This document shows, in pieces, positions 53,772 through 64,000 of a DNA stretch of 64,000 bases; within the stretch, counting starts at the first letter, position 1, and every line of letters starts with the position of its first letter. This stretch comes from Phytophthora sp. 'mugwort' (Eukaryota; Oomycota; Peronosporomycetes; Peronosporales; Peronosporaceae): positions 2,542,001 through 2,606,000 of the forward strand of contig JAUCEF010000006.1 in NCBI GenBank assembly GCA_033558025.1, written 5' to 3'. The notes beneath the pieces were generated by a model. The model did not search any database. It had not been told where the DNA came from and saw only the letters and a program-made list of their open reading frames with translations. The position numbers were made by a program, and so were the translations under genes.

Positions 53772-55214
53772 ATTGAGCGGCGCCGTTTGTTAAACACTTT
53801 ATGGCTGGTTCATTTGCATGGAGGTCCAGCAGAGGAGGTACCCAGTCCAGCTGTCTTTGGAGCGTTAGGCGCTTGAGTAGGTTCAATATATAGCTTGCAT
53901 GTAAATACCTTATCGTTTTTACCGTGTCCACACGTGTCCACCAGTGGTACACGAGTCGTTAACACAAACACACTTCAAGTAGCCATCTTTTCACCAACGC
54001 ATCTGATTGGTCAGGTCAGTTTCATTTTAAAAAAATGCGTTTGCAGAGGTCTTCGGCAAGTATTGGAACTAACATTTAGCTACCCAGCTGGGCGGGACAC
54101 TGGAGAGATTAATGGCTTTGAGAATTTACTGCCAGTTCGATGAGACAGCACAGGTCGTTCAGAAGTTGACCGTGTATGCCCTCCACGCTCTCCCTCCACT
54201 TTCCGTAGCAGACAGACACAAGCTACGCGGGCTATAATAGTGTAAAATACTCGAAAAAACAATTGTGCGATAATATCCGTGGGGATAATTTGTGTCTTTT
54301 TTTGATATTTTTTTACGTCGCAGATATTCGAGAAATGGCGTACATCGAGTACCCGAGTAACCTGGTCGCATCGTCTCCAGGGCGAAGCTGCATGTGCGCC
54401 TCTGTATTAATGCTCGTAGGATACTCTGCTGCGGTTTCTTGTCAATGTGCGCGATACCAGCAGTAAATAAAGAAGAACGAGATAGCGCAGGAACAATGGC
54501 ATGAGTGCCAAAAATCAAGTGTCACGGTTAAGACTGCACAATAGCTGAAACAGTCGCTTGGATTTTAAAGAAGATAAATATCATATTTCCAGCTTGACGA
54601 CAGTGCAATCAAGCTTATTACTAGCGCTCTATCGTGTTTGTACGTATAGTTGTCGAGAACTAACTCGTTTGCATTGTGTATGTATTGATTTTGATATCGC
54701 ACTTCACTATCTTAATCGCAACTAGTGATCGCTCGTTAATGACGATGTTTTTTGTCCAATCCCTTGACTATCTGGATAACCTTGGTGAATTACCAGATCG
54801 GGGCTGGATTCAACATCAAACTAATGTGGACATTTCAATATGATGACTGGGAGATTAGAGTGAACAGCAGCAGCACTTGTCGCCAGAACTGTCTTGATTT
54901 CAGGTAATGTCGCCATTTGATGACGACACGGAGATCACTCACTTACGTGGGAATGTTACAGACCGAGATCAAGTCAAGGTTCGAACACATCAACTTTATC
55001 CCTCTTTGCAGCCAAAATCGAGTGTCGTTTGCTCAAGCGAAAGTCAGACACTTAAGCCCAAAAATTCCTATAGAAGAAGCCGGGGATTCCTTGTATTATG
55101 CAAGCTGTCGGAGCTGGATCACAAGGCGTGCGCGTATATGACTGGATTTAGATGAGGCCGTTTCCGGATCCGTCCTCGCCCCTTCAAATCCTCTAGCAGA
55201 GAGTGAATGCGTAA
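53772..55214. other. Intergenic interval of 1.44 kb
   Basis: No recognised gene. Two overlapping frames at 54907-55155 end shortly before the next gene. They could represent an upstream exon or uORF of the C2/EF/IQ gene, but no splice joint convincingly links them. Confidence 0.4.
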
Positions 55215-58200
55215 ATGACTTTTACTGCGGCTTCCGCTAGCCCCTGTGACTCGGATTCAGCTCCGCCATCACGGAATCTTCCTGCTCGAGAAGAAACTGG
55301 CGATAGTCAGGACGCCAGTATCATTCAAGCAGACAAGAGCTCACAAGAGGTCATCGAAGTACAGCTGTGTTTAAAGTGTCCGTGATCTCACATCATATCT
55401 GTGCATATTTTTTTTTTTTATCCTGTCCAGGATGGAATAGCCCAAGCTTTGATACCAAATCCCAATACATCAGAGCCTGCCAATGCTACCGACGTACCAA
55501 TGACTCTTGGCAGCGTGGTGGAGCTGGAGTTGGACTTGATATGTGCTACTTCAGCCTCCGAAGTCGAGCTGAGGGAATTTGCGAACTCGGGCAACGAAGG
55601 AAACCATTCAGTGATCGTTCGCGGTCGGCTTCTTCTTAGCGGCGGCGTATCCCAACGTTCAGTTGCAAATGCTAACATTTGTTTGGAAACAAACCACTGC
55701 GAGAACCAGACGTGCTTGCGCTTGGGAGCCGACAACGGTGACCCAGTCACTCTCCGCTTCAAGCTCAGTCCTGACGTCGCGACAGCTCCACTTCCCCGAC
55801 TTTTTCTCGAAATTCGCTCGAGAAGATCCCAAAAACTGAAAATGTCACTTTGGATAACGGTGGGCTACCTGTTGAAAAAGTTGTCGCTCGGTGTGAAGTA
55901 TCAGTCCAGCTTGCCACTACTGGATGAACAGGATCACTGTTGTGGGCGTCTCATGGCAACATTTCGTGGTGGGTTGTTGACTGATCTAGAGAACAGTGAT
56001 CAGACGTGGACGACGGTGATACACCAGGCTGAAGCCTGTACTCTTACGGTAAAAGTCTCCAACTTGCAGGCTACTGGAAATGAACGTAAAGATTGTCAGT
56101 GTTTGACTCGAATCTGGACCAGTGCAACAGGAAAAACACATAGTCAAACGATATCGCCGTTGAAATGGCAAACTGGTGAAGCAGCTACCAAGGAAGCCAA
56201 CGCTGTGCTATTACAAGTGACTGATGCAGCCACGGAGATGATCTTTGTGGCGATTCATCGCTATAGCACCCACGAGAGGAACGAGATGATTGGACTTGGC
56301 AGTTTTAGTATTTATTCGCTCAGGCTCCCAACAGAAGACATCAATTCTCTAATTCAACCCGTTGACCAAATTGTGACTTTCTACTCGGAATTTTCGAAAA
56401 TTGAGTGTGGGTCAATGCTATTTTCTCTTCAAATATCTCATGTACTTCGAGAAAAACACGAGAACAAGAAGGTGTCGCTTGCCGCTACTGCGCTTGGAAC
56501 TATCGCTTACCCTCTATCGAGCGGTGAGCGAAAATGTCGGTTTGATATTGACATTCTGGAAGTGAAAGGAATCCCGTTAAATATTTTACAAGACGACAGC
56601 ATTTCGATCCTATTTCGTATAGCGCAAAACAATTGGAAAACTCATTTAGCTCCTGTTAAAGTTGCTCGGAGCGGTAATGGTGACGAAATGCAGGCCCATG
56701 TCGGCGAGAGTGTGCACACAGTCATCTGTTGGGCCGCGAAAGATCGATCCTTTCCTGTACTGGAGATCTCTGTGTATGTCCATCGTAAGCGACAGCCAAA
56801 GCGAAAGAGTTTGGCGTCCAGAACTTCACTGGCAGCCACTTCACAGGCGAAACGACGGCAAATTCCACAAGAAATGAACGAAACTGTAGCTTCAGTATTG
56901 ATGGCGACTGGCAGCTTTAATCTCAGCTCTTTCTTTTCGCATCAAAATGTTTCAGTACTTGCGGATTCCCAACTACATGTGGTAAAACCTTTTATGGAGA
57001 AGAAATTATCAGGCGAAAAGATAATGGAAAAAGTGTCGCTGCTCTTAAGACTCCGAGCTTCTCCTTCTCCAGAAAATGGATCTCAATTACTCCCTTCTGA
57101 TAGAGTTCCGAATGATAACCTACTGTCAGTCAAAGGAGATGTGTGTATTCATCTTCTGGAAGCAAGCGGCAGTGTGTTTAAAAGAGCAACTTCTCTCTCG
57201 AGTTATTATGTGTCGATTTCTATCGGATCCGAGGAAATACTGAGCAGGTTCGTGGTTTCACCTGGTTTGTAAAAAGAAAAGTGTGGAAACCTTTGTAGTA
57301 ATGTTGCTGTTTGAGATGTTTGTGTTAGCTGCTGTTTGGTAGATGATGCCAATACTATCACATGGAATCAACACTTAATTCTTCCTATCGAGAGTGCAAA
57401 GCCACCGGTGATCGACTTGACACTTTATCAACGTACAATTGATGCCGTCTCGTCAGCCCAGCACGATAACGCAAGTACACGCCATACTTGCGATCAACTG
57501 GTTGGTTACTTGACGCTTCCTATGTTCCCGTCCGTACACGAAAAAGGTCATCTTCTGCAACTCGAACTTCCTTTTGGAATGCCACTCAGTAACGATGCAG
57601 AGAAGCAAGGCGACGATGCCCATTATTACAAACGAGGAACGCTAACACTGGAGATACAATTTCTGTCCAGCGGCGCACCGAAGACTGACCCGATACTGCC
57701 GTCAGATAGTTACGAATTGGTGATTCATCAAGTGCGCGGAGATTTACAAGACACAAGCGCTTCTCGAGGTCCTTCTGGCTTGACAAAACACATTTTCATT
57801 GATATAAGTATCATGGTCGACCGAGGTGGCACAACAGAGGAGCTTGCGGTAGGGCCTACAAAAGTTTTCTCCCTCTCAACGTCCGGGTTAACGGATGTCG
57901 CTGTTGCTGTCGACCTTAGCAACCCAATAATTGCAACAACTTTATCGAATGCTGCTAGTAACGTCCTTGTTGGAAGAATTCGTGACGTGATCGGAAACAA
58001 CTATGGTCGTGTCCATTTTCCATTACGTAACGACTGGAAGGAACGACTGGTGAAACAGAAGAAGCAGAGTTGGTACCCCATCTGCATCGAGTCACCGACT
58101 GCTGATGGTATTGCCACGAAAAATGCAGTTCTTATGAGCTTGCGGGTTCGTCCACAGAGCGATGAAATCCCACGATACAACGTGTCAGGTCAGTTTCATG

Positions 58201-61200
58201 TCAATGTTTGTGAAGTGATCCTGACATCAAGTTTGGAAAGTTCAAATTTGATCAAACTGAGGAAATACGGCGGCGCAAATGTACAATTAGTGTACATCTC
58301 GACGAATGGTTCGACTGAGATAGCTCGCTCGCGTACACGGCAGTCGACTGAACAAAACAGCAGTCAGCACTGGCGTTGGGAGAATGAGTGGTTTGTATTT
58401 CCCCACTCAGATAAATTTAATTCCTCTCACGAATTGGAAGTATCTTTGCATATTGGCGTCGAATCGACTCACCCGAGGCTGGACGACAGGTTAAATCTCG
58501 CTTCAATTATCGAGGACACTACACTACGTCGTCGTGATTATTGGATACCATTGTCGGACAGAGCTGGACACGACGAAACTGTGTGTGGACACCTTCACAT
58601 GGTAGTCGTCTATATCCCTACGATTGTCGGTACACTCAGCATGGATTTTAGTGAGAGTTACACATTCTCAGAGTCCGAACGTATGCTTCACGTAGAGAAA
58701 TTATTTTACAAATGTACCATTCACGAGACGAGCTGCTGTACGGAAATAGTGGCAGAAAATGGTCCTGAGAACCACCCGACCGATGCAACGAATGGGAGCA
58801 GCTACGAACACTTACGGCTACCACTTGATACACGACTTTCTACGACGACGAAGATGCCTGAGCTTCTGATTCAACAAATGGGAGTAACCAAAATCCTTGG
58901 AGAATTTTGTTTAGGCGTGCTCTGTTTGGATTTTCTAGCGATATCTGAACTCTGTTGTTTAACGTCCAGCCCTGGAGTAGCGCCAGAGCGGTCCACGTGG
59001 TGCAAATTTTCGGATAAAAGCGATCGAACCAAAACGACAGGAGTCGCTAAGCTTCGGATTGGGTTTGAATCTAACCGAGATCTTGTGGACAAACAAAAGA
59101 ACGGTACATTAAAAAATTTCGAAGAGCGAGTGACAGCAGCAGAACTGTGCACTATTTGGAAAAAGCTGTTCTACCTATTGGATCAGAATGGCAACGGCTA
59201 TATTGAACGCAACGAGTTCACAAATGTGTTCATGAATCACCTTGAAGGTATCATATCTGACTGTCAAAAGATCGTAATCTAAATTTGTTTATTCGATTCT
59301 AACGCAGATTTTTGTAGATATGGTGGAGACATCAGACGGTCAAAAGCTCTTGCAGTTGCTCTTTGGGGTCGACGGTAGCCAAGACAGCAACGTTGTGCCC
59401 ACCCAACACCAGATAACGACATTATTCTCCAAGATGGATACGAATCGCGATCACGTAAGTGAAATATGAATATTTTGAAAGTATCTTGCTTATCAAGGAT
59501 TTTTGATAATAGGAGATCGAATGGTCAGAGTATCTACGTTTCCTTCAGCAACAACAGCAGATGTGTACCATACCAGATATAAATGATGAGAACCCAGCTA
59601 CTGCAGTACAATCTGCTCAAGTTAAGCAGAACTGCGAGTTGAGGAAGAAAAATCGTCAAGATAGGCGACCAGCCCCATCCAGCTCTGCTGATCAGTCTGT
59701 AGTCGAGTCGAATCAGGATGAAATACCACCAGAGCAGACGAGAAATGCTCGATCCGGGGCTGGTCTTTTACAGCAAGAACCTGCTGCACCGAAGCGCCCC
59801 ATGAAGGTATCGTCTAGTGAGGAAAAACGGCTGAAGATTCAATATTCCAGTCAGGAGCAAACGCGTTTACAGCAGCAACTTACCTCTCTAGAGACCATTC
59901 TCGCCCTTGAACGACGACGATATGCTGAGCTTGCAGCGGATCGTCAGGCTTTAATGCGGTCGTATCAGCAGCTGCATCTAAAGCACCAGAACGCAAAAAT
60001 TCAGGAAAAAACCAAGATAAAATGGATGAAGCAGACAATTGCACGTCAGCAACAACAACTGGAAGAACGAGAGACGCTCCGTCAGAACCAGAATCAAGCA
60101 TCAATTGTCCTTCAATCCACAGTTCGAGCACGATTGGAGCAGAAGCGTTACCAGGGACTGAAGCTTCAGCGAATAAACGCTGCGATTGCTGTACAATGTC
60201 TGGTACGACGTGTAAAGGCGAAGAAGGAATTACGAGGATTATTAGAACTGGAGCGAGTGACTACGCAGCGTGTTCGTGCTGTGTTAAAGATACAACGATT
60301 CGTTCGCTTCCATTTGCACCGCAAGGAGCGATCTCTGCTTGGAGAAGCCAGGACTTTATCCGCGACGATTCTTCAGAAAAATACACGCCGGATGATCGCT
60401 TATCATGTCTGGCAGAGGCAAAAATTTGCTGTACTTAAACTTCAGCGCTGGGTCCGACAGCATCTCGCCCTGGCGCACTCGACAGAGCTGCAGAGTGCAA
60501 CATTTGTGGTTCAAACGGCTGTGCTGGGATGGTTTACACGAGGACAATACACAAAAGTCAAGGCGAGTTCCAACAAGCTGCAAAAGTGGTGGAGGCGAGT
60601 GCGTCAAGCGAGATCCGCGTACATGGAGCTGCTCGACGCTGTGCTCTGCATCCAGTCGGCTTGGAAGAGAACAAGGATGAGAAAATGGGACGAGCGGGAA
60701 TGGCAGCGCCAAGAGAAAGATCTTTCGGAGCTGGAGGCAGCTATTTGTATTCAGGAAGCATGGAGAGGACGAATTCGATCGAGCCCACGATTTGAGGATG
60801 CGAGTGAGATTGAAGCGAGACTGTACGATATGGTAGCCATTGTCGAGGCACACGCTGCTTGGAGCGACGACAACGTTATTGTTTCATCAACGTTAATAAT
60901 TTGCGATGGTATGGAAGATCGTAGCAATATTTCGGAAAGTCTGACGGCTTTTATCCATGAAAAAACCGACGGAGTAGATGAAAATGCTGATTTTTCTCGA
61001 GAAAATCCGAGTTATCATGAAGCTGCTGGTGTGGCTGGAGAGATCCTCGTGGTAGAACATCAAGCTTATGAAGCAACAAGTGCGAACAGTGCTCCAAATG
61101 ACCTGCAACAGGATGAAATTCTTGAGAATCCGGACGGCTCGGATCTTTTTATCATCCAGAATCTGTTACAAGAGTTAAAAGACTGGTTGGAGACATGTGC

Positions 61201-61366
61201 AGTTGGTCAAGATTCTATTGGCATGGTATCACCGCTGGACGTACTTGCTGGCGATACACTCCGTATTGACAGTGAAGAAGACGAAGAAGAGCAAGGCGGT
61301 AGCAGTATCGATTCCAGCGACTTAATGATAGAAGCTGACGCAATGGCCAGTCTGCAAGAACCCTAG
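55215..61366 (+). CDS. Giant C2 / EF-hand / IQ-motif protein (5 exons)
   Basis: About 1957 aa. Exons are 55215-55358, 55431-57264, 57343-59247, 59318-59454 and 59513-61366. The short first exon starts at ATG 55215. The first two thirds are beta-rich with C2-like units, most clearly VCIHLLEASGSVFKRATSLS then YYVSISIGSEEILSR, which leads across intron 2 into ITWNQHLILPI. Two EF-hands follow: FYLLDQNGNGYIERNEF, and one formed across intron 4 (KMDTNRDHEIEWSEY). A coiled coil and about eight IQ-type repeats come next (AICIQEAWRG, VLKIQRFVR, AVLCIQSAWKR), then an acidic tail. Calcium/calmodulin-linked scaffolding is inference. I know no named family with this exact order. The second exon's donor (GTTTGT) is the least certain joint. 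It is followed after 162 bp by a flagellar-type gene on the same strand. Confidence 0.75.
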
Positions 61367-61528
61367 AAACCGAATACCATCCTACTATCGGATTTTTCGA
61401 CCAGAATTAAAAATCTACAATATCATAACCAAAATACTACACGAAAAAGTTTGTTTCTTGAATCGAGGAGACGGTGACTGTTCCTATGGGACGTGTACCA
61501 AGATATCGCGTTATTCCAATTCGTTCCC

Positions 61529-64000
61529 ATGTCGGTGGATGCTACGCTTCGCCATGTATTCGGCTATGACGGTAGCGCCGGCGATTCGCCTCCGCTGCAA
61601 CTCGCAGACGAAGATACTTTGGTTTATGTTAGCGGCCACACACTGCTCTTCACGTCCACGACTACCCGTGCACAGCATTTTCTAGTGCGTCCACAGCCGC
61701 GACAGATCGTAGCCTTCGACTTTAATTGGAAGACGGCGACGTTCGCGATCACCGCCCGGGAACCCGACGCGGTCATTTCATTGTACTCGTATCCGGACAA
61801 GAAGCTCCGGACGCAACTGGAACAGCCACGTGACGCCATTTTCGAGTATTCGTTGCTTAAATTCAGTCGCTGCGGTCGTCGCCTGCTGAGTCTTCGTCCA
61901 GCTCCAGAAGGCAAAGACCCGGTGCTTTGTGTATGGGACGTAGACGCGCGGGCTCCCGTGCCCGGATGCGAACGTGCGAGTATCTGTGGCCCTGTCCGGT
62001 TCGCGTCATTTGATCCTTCCAGCGTCGATCAATTCATCGTCGGTGGAGACAATGGACTCGAGGTGTGGAAGGTTTTCACGGGTCAAAGCGCAGCGTCCAG
62101 TTGGCTGCGAGCGGAAGCCGTAACGATACCTGTTCCGTCCAAAGAGGACCAGTCGACCGACCCGGTGGATGACGTTGAGTGGCAAGCCAAGCGCAAACAG
62201 TTTTGCTGTCACGCTTGGCTGCCTCACAGTCGCCTTCTTGTTGCCAACCAGGTGGGTGAGCTACTGGTCGTGGACGTGGCGGACGCTCAAGTGTTGCAAC
62301 ACGTGAGGACGGCAGCTCGACCGGACCGGTGTCCGATTGCAGGCATTGTGGTGACGGCTGAGACTGTCGTCGTGGCCTATGCGGACGGAGCACTAGCGTG
62401 GCTCCAGATGGACACTTATGAGCTATTAAACACTGGCGCTCTCCCTGGAGAACTAACAGGTCCGATCGTGACGGTTCTGGCATCGACGCCGAGCTACGTG
62501 AAAGCGTACGTGGGTACTCGTACTGGGAAACTCTTTGCCGTTCGTACCAGTGTCGCGCAAGAGGACGATGAGGACGTAGAACCTTTTGAAGACGACGACG
62601 GGAGTGTGCGTCCAGCGGCGAGCAGGCAATCAAACCGTGGGAATGACGCCTCGTCGTTAGTAGTGCCGTGTGCAAGTTTCCCGACCGGCCCGGTCTGTGC
62701 TAGCACAGTGTTGACACCATTCGGAGGGGCGTTCTCGGCCGACGCGTTGGTCGCAACAGGCGGTATGAATGGAGACCTTGCGCTCTGGAGGCTTAGGGAT
62801 TGTCAGCCGGCGGCCAAGATCAACGTCGGAGCGTTGTTTGCTCAAGATCCGACTACGATTGGCGTAACATCTCGACCAGGTACAGCAAATACAGCCCCGA
62901 CGGTTCTTAATCCCGGAGCAGAGACGACTCGTCCTGTGGTTATTACCGCGCTGGCGTCGCGGCCAGGAGATCCCGTTGTGATCGTGGGAGATCATCAAGG
63001 AAGACTGCGCTCGCTCTGCGTGGCGCGAGTCGTAGGCGGGACAGGCACCGTCGAAATCCTCCCGCAACACTCCGTCCAGTTGCTGTCTGCAGATGCCCCG
63101 CTTGACCTCCTGGAAATTCACCCGACACAAGCCGTGCTCTTAATCGCTTCCACTCACCGCGGCGTCGTCTTCCTCTTGTCTATGGACCATGAAAAGCGGT
63201 TCCCCGTGCAAGCCTTCTTCACTCTACAAGAGCCTGACGAGCGCGTGGTGGACATTCAATGGAATAGGACGGGAACGAGCGCTAGTACGTCCCTCACCTT
63301 AACGTGTTTCTCGTCGCGCGGCCTCTTCTACAGCGCCCGGTACCAGGCCCCACCTCAGGAAGATGTATCGGTGGGTAGTGCTGCCGCTGGCCGTCGAGAA
63401 TTATCTCCTCGAGGCGCCCTGCAGATCGTTCCCAAGGTCATCGCCTTTGGTGACGCCGTCGTGCCAATGTGTGCTCGATTGCGCTTTCTAGCTGGTTCTT
63501 CCGGTAGCATGATGCTCGCCACGTCTCCCGGACGTCCAGAGCTCACGCTACTGAAATACCGCGACGTGCTACGCGACTCCACGGACGAGTTCAGCATTCT
63601 CTCCAAAGTACTGACCAAGCGAGCGCATGTACGTGGCACTTCAGCTCTTGCTCTCTTCCCTCGTCTTCTTGATGGAGCTGTCGAGCTGCTTGCCACGGGT
63701 GGAATGGATGGGACCGTCACGCTCTGGACGCTAGCCACAGCGTCCACAGTCAACTCCCGGCGTCAAACAAGTAACGAGGCGTCTACGGCCGGCAATCCCG
63801 ACGAATTGGAAGAGATGCAAGCGACCAAGAAGCGGTCGCTGGTAGTACACAACGGTCCCGTGACAACGTTGCGCTTCGTCCTTACGAAAGGAGGCACCGT
63901 GTCGGAGAGTGGCAGGCCGGCTACGATCCAGTTAATCTCCACAGGCGTCGACGGTTGTGTCTTTCTTATGGACGTCCGTCTCTCGGCTGAACTACGTGGC
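61529..64000 (+). CDS. CFAP43-like WD40-repeat flagellar protein, 5' part (runs off window)
   Basis: An uninterrupted frame of 824 codons from ATG 61529 to the last base of the window, with no stop; the gene is incomplete at the 3' end. An in-frame TGA lies just upstream, so this is the first possible ATG unless an upstream exon exists. The protein opens with a segment typical of CFAP43 (WDR96): VFGYDGS, a sheet ending in YVSGHTLLF, then VAFDFNWKT and VISLYSYPDKK. WD-type blades follow (PVLCVWDVD, ALVATGGMNGDLALWRL, LLATGGMDGTVTLWTL). CFAP43 belongs to a tether/tether-head complex of axonemal inner-arm dynein in ciliates and green algae. That suggests a role in zoospore flagella, by inference. 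CFAP44 or another large WD40 cilia protein is the alternative. Confidence 0.75.
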   Translation, partial: MSVDATLRHVFGYDGSAGDSPPLQLADEDTLVYVSGHTLLFTSTTTRAQHFLVRPQPRQIVAFDFNWKTATFAITAREPDAVISLYSYPDKKLRTQLEQPRDAIFEYSLLKFSRCGRRLLSLRPAPEGKDPVLCVWDVDARAPVPGCERASICGPVRFASFDPSSVDQFIVGGDNGLEVWKVFTGQSAASSWLRAEAVTIPVPSKEDQSTDPVDDVEWQAKRKQFCCHAWLPHSRLLVANQVGELLVVDVADAQVLQHVRTAARPDRCPIAGIVVTAETVVVAYADGALAWLQMDTYELLNTGALPGELTGPIVTVLASTPSYVKAYVGTRTGKLFAVRTSVAQEDDEDVEPFEDDDGSVRPAASRQSNRGNDASSLVVPCASFPTGPVCASTVLTPFGGAFSADALVATGGMNGDLALWRLRDCQPAAKINVGALFAQDPTTIGVTSRPGTANTAPTVLNPGAETTRPVVITALASRPGDPVVIVGDHQGRLRSLCVARVVGGTGTVEILPQHSVQLLSADAPLDLLEIHPTQAVLLIASTHRGVVFLLSMDHEKRFPVQAFFTLQEPDERVVDIQWNRTGTSASTSLTLTCFSSRGLFYSARYQAPPQEDVSVGSAAAGRRELSPRGALQIVPKVIAFGDAVVPMCARLRFLAGSSGSMMLATSPGRPELTLLKYRDVLRDSTDEFSILSKVLTKRAHVRGTSALALFPRLLDGAVELLATGGMDGTVTLWTLATASTVNSRRQTSNEASTAGNPDELEEMQATKKRSLVVHNGPVTTLRFVLTKGGTVSESGRPATIQLISTGVDGCVFLMDVRLSAELRG

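Noticed and set aside
55215..61366. Splitting the C2/EF/IQ gene into three separate genes
   Set aside because: Good GT-AG joints with correct phase link the frames. The second EF-hand is only complete after joining across the intron at 59455-59512.
62076..62675. 199-aa minus-strand open frame
   Set aside because: It is a shadow of the CFAP43-like gene on the plus strand, with low-complexity Pro/Arg/Ser composition and no domain.

Overview
The window looks like nuclear DNA of an oomycete, most likely a Phytophthora or a close relative. The protein-coding genes are compact and are interrupted by short GT-AG introns (about 60-100 bp, often with a CTAAC-like branch site). Intergenic gaps in the conserved blocks are as small as about 80-160 bp. 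The gene set is eukaryotic and flagellate (CFAP43-like, cyclic-nucleotide signalling). One locus carries a Crinkler-type effector header, a hallmark of oomycetes. I read splice sites by eye from reading-frame continuity, family motifs and GT/AG signals; no transcript evidence was available.

Block 1 (0.9-16.8 kb) is a conserved gene block. In order it holds a cyclic-nucleotide-gated-type ion channel (-), a CCDC174-like protein (+), an aspartate/glutamate-racemase-family enzyme (-), a patatin/SDP1-type lipase (+), cysteine dioxygenase (+), a six-TM cyclic-nucleotide phosphodiesterase (-), a membrane-anchored DnaJ (+) and a membrane purple acid phosphatase (+). Two genes (cysteine dioxygenase and the phosphatase) hide an in-frame intron that a simple ORF view reads through.

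Block 2 (17-27.5 kb) is a transition zone. It has a ferric-reductase-like pseudogene broken by many frame changes, a small Cys-rich protein, a transposon-derived ORF, and a tandem pair of histidine acid phosphatase / inositol-polyphosphate-phosphatase-like genes.

Block 3 (27.5-51 kb) is a gene-poor mobile-element island. In order it contains a decayed piggyBac-type element with TTAA ends, a decayed hAT transposase, a ribonucleotide-reductase small-subunit pseudogene fragment, a pogo-like fragment, several repeat and hairpin clusters, a frameshifted Crinkler-type effector pseudogene, a decayed Helitron Rep-helicase, and Harbinger-like, chromodomain and MULE remnants. I found no intact transposase.

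Block 4 (51-64 kb) is a second conserved gene block. It holds a CID plus double CCCH-zinc-finger RNA-processing protein, a giant protein (about 1957 aa) with C2-like domains, EF-hands and IQ motifs, and a CFAP43-like WD40 flagellar protein that runs off the window end. The alternation of dense housekeeping blocks with a repeat-rich island carrying an effector fragment is the 'two-speed' layout known for Phytophthora genomes.
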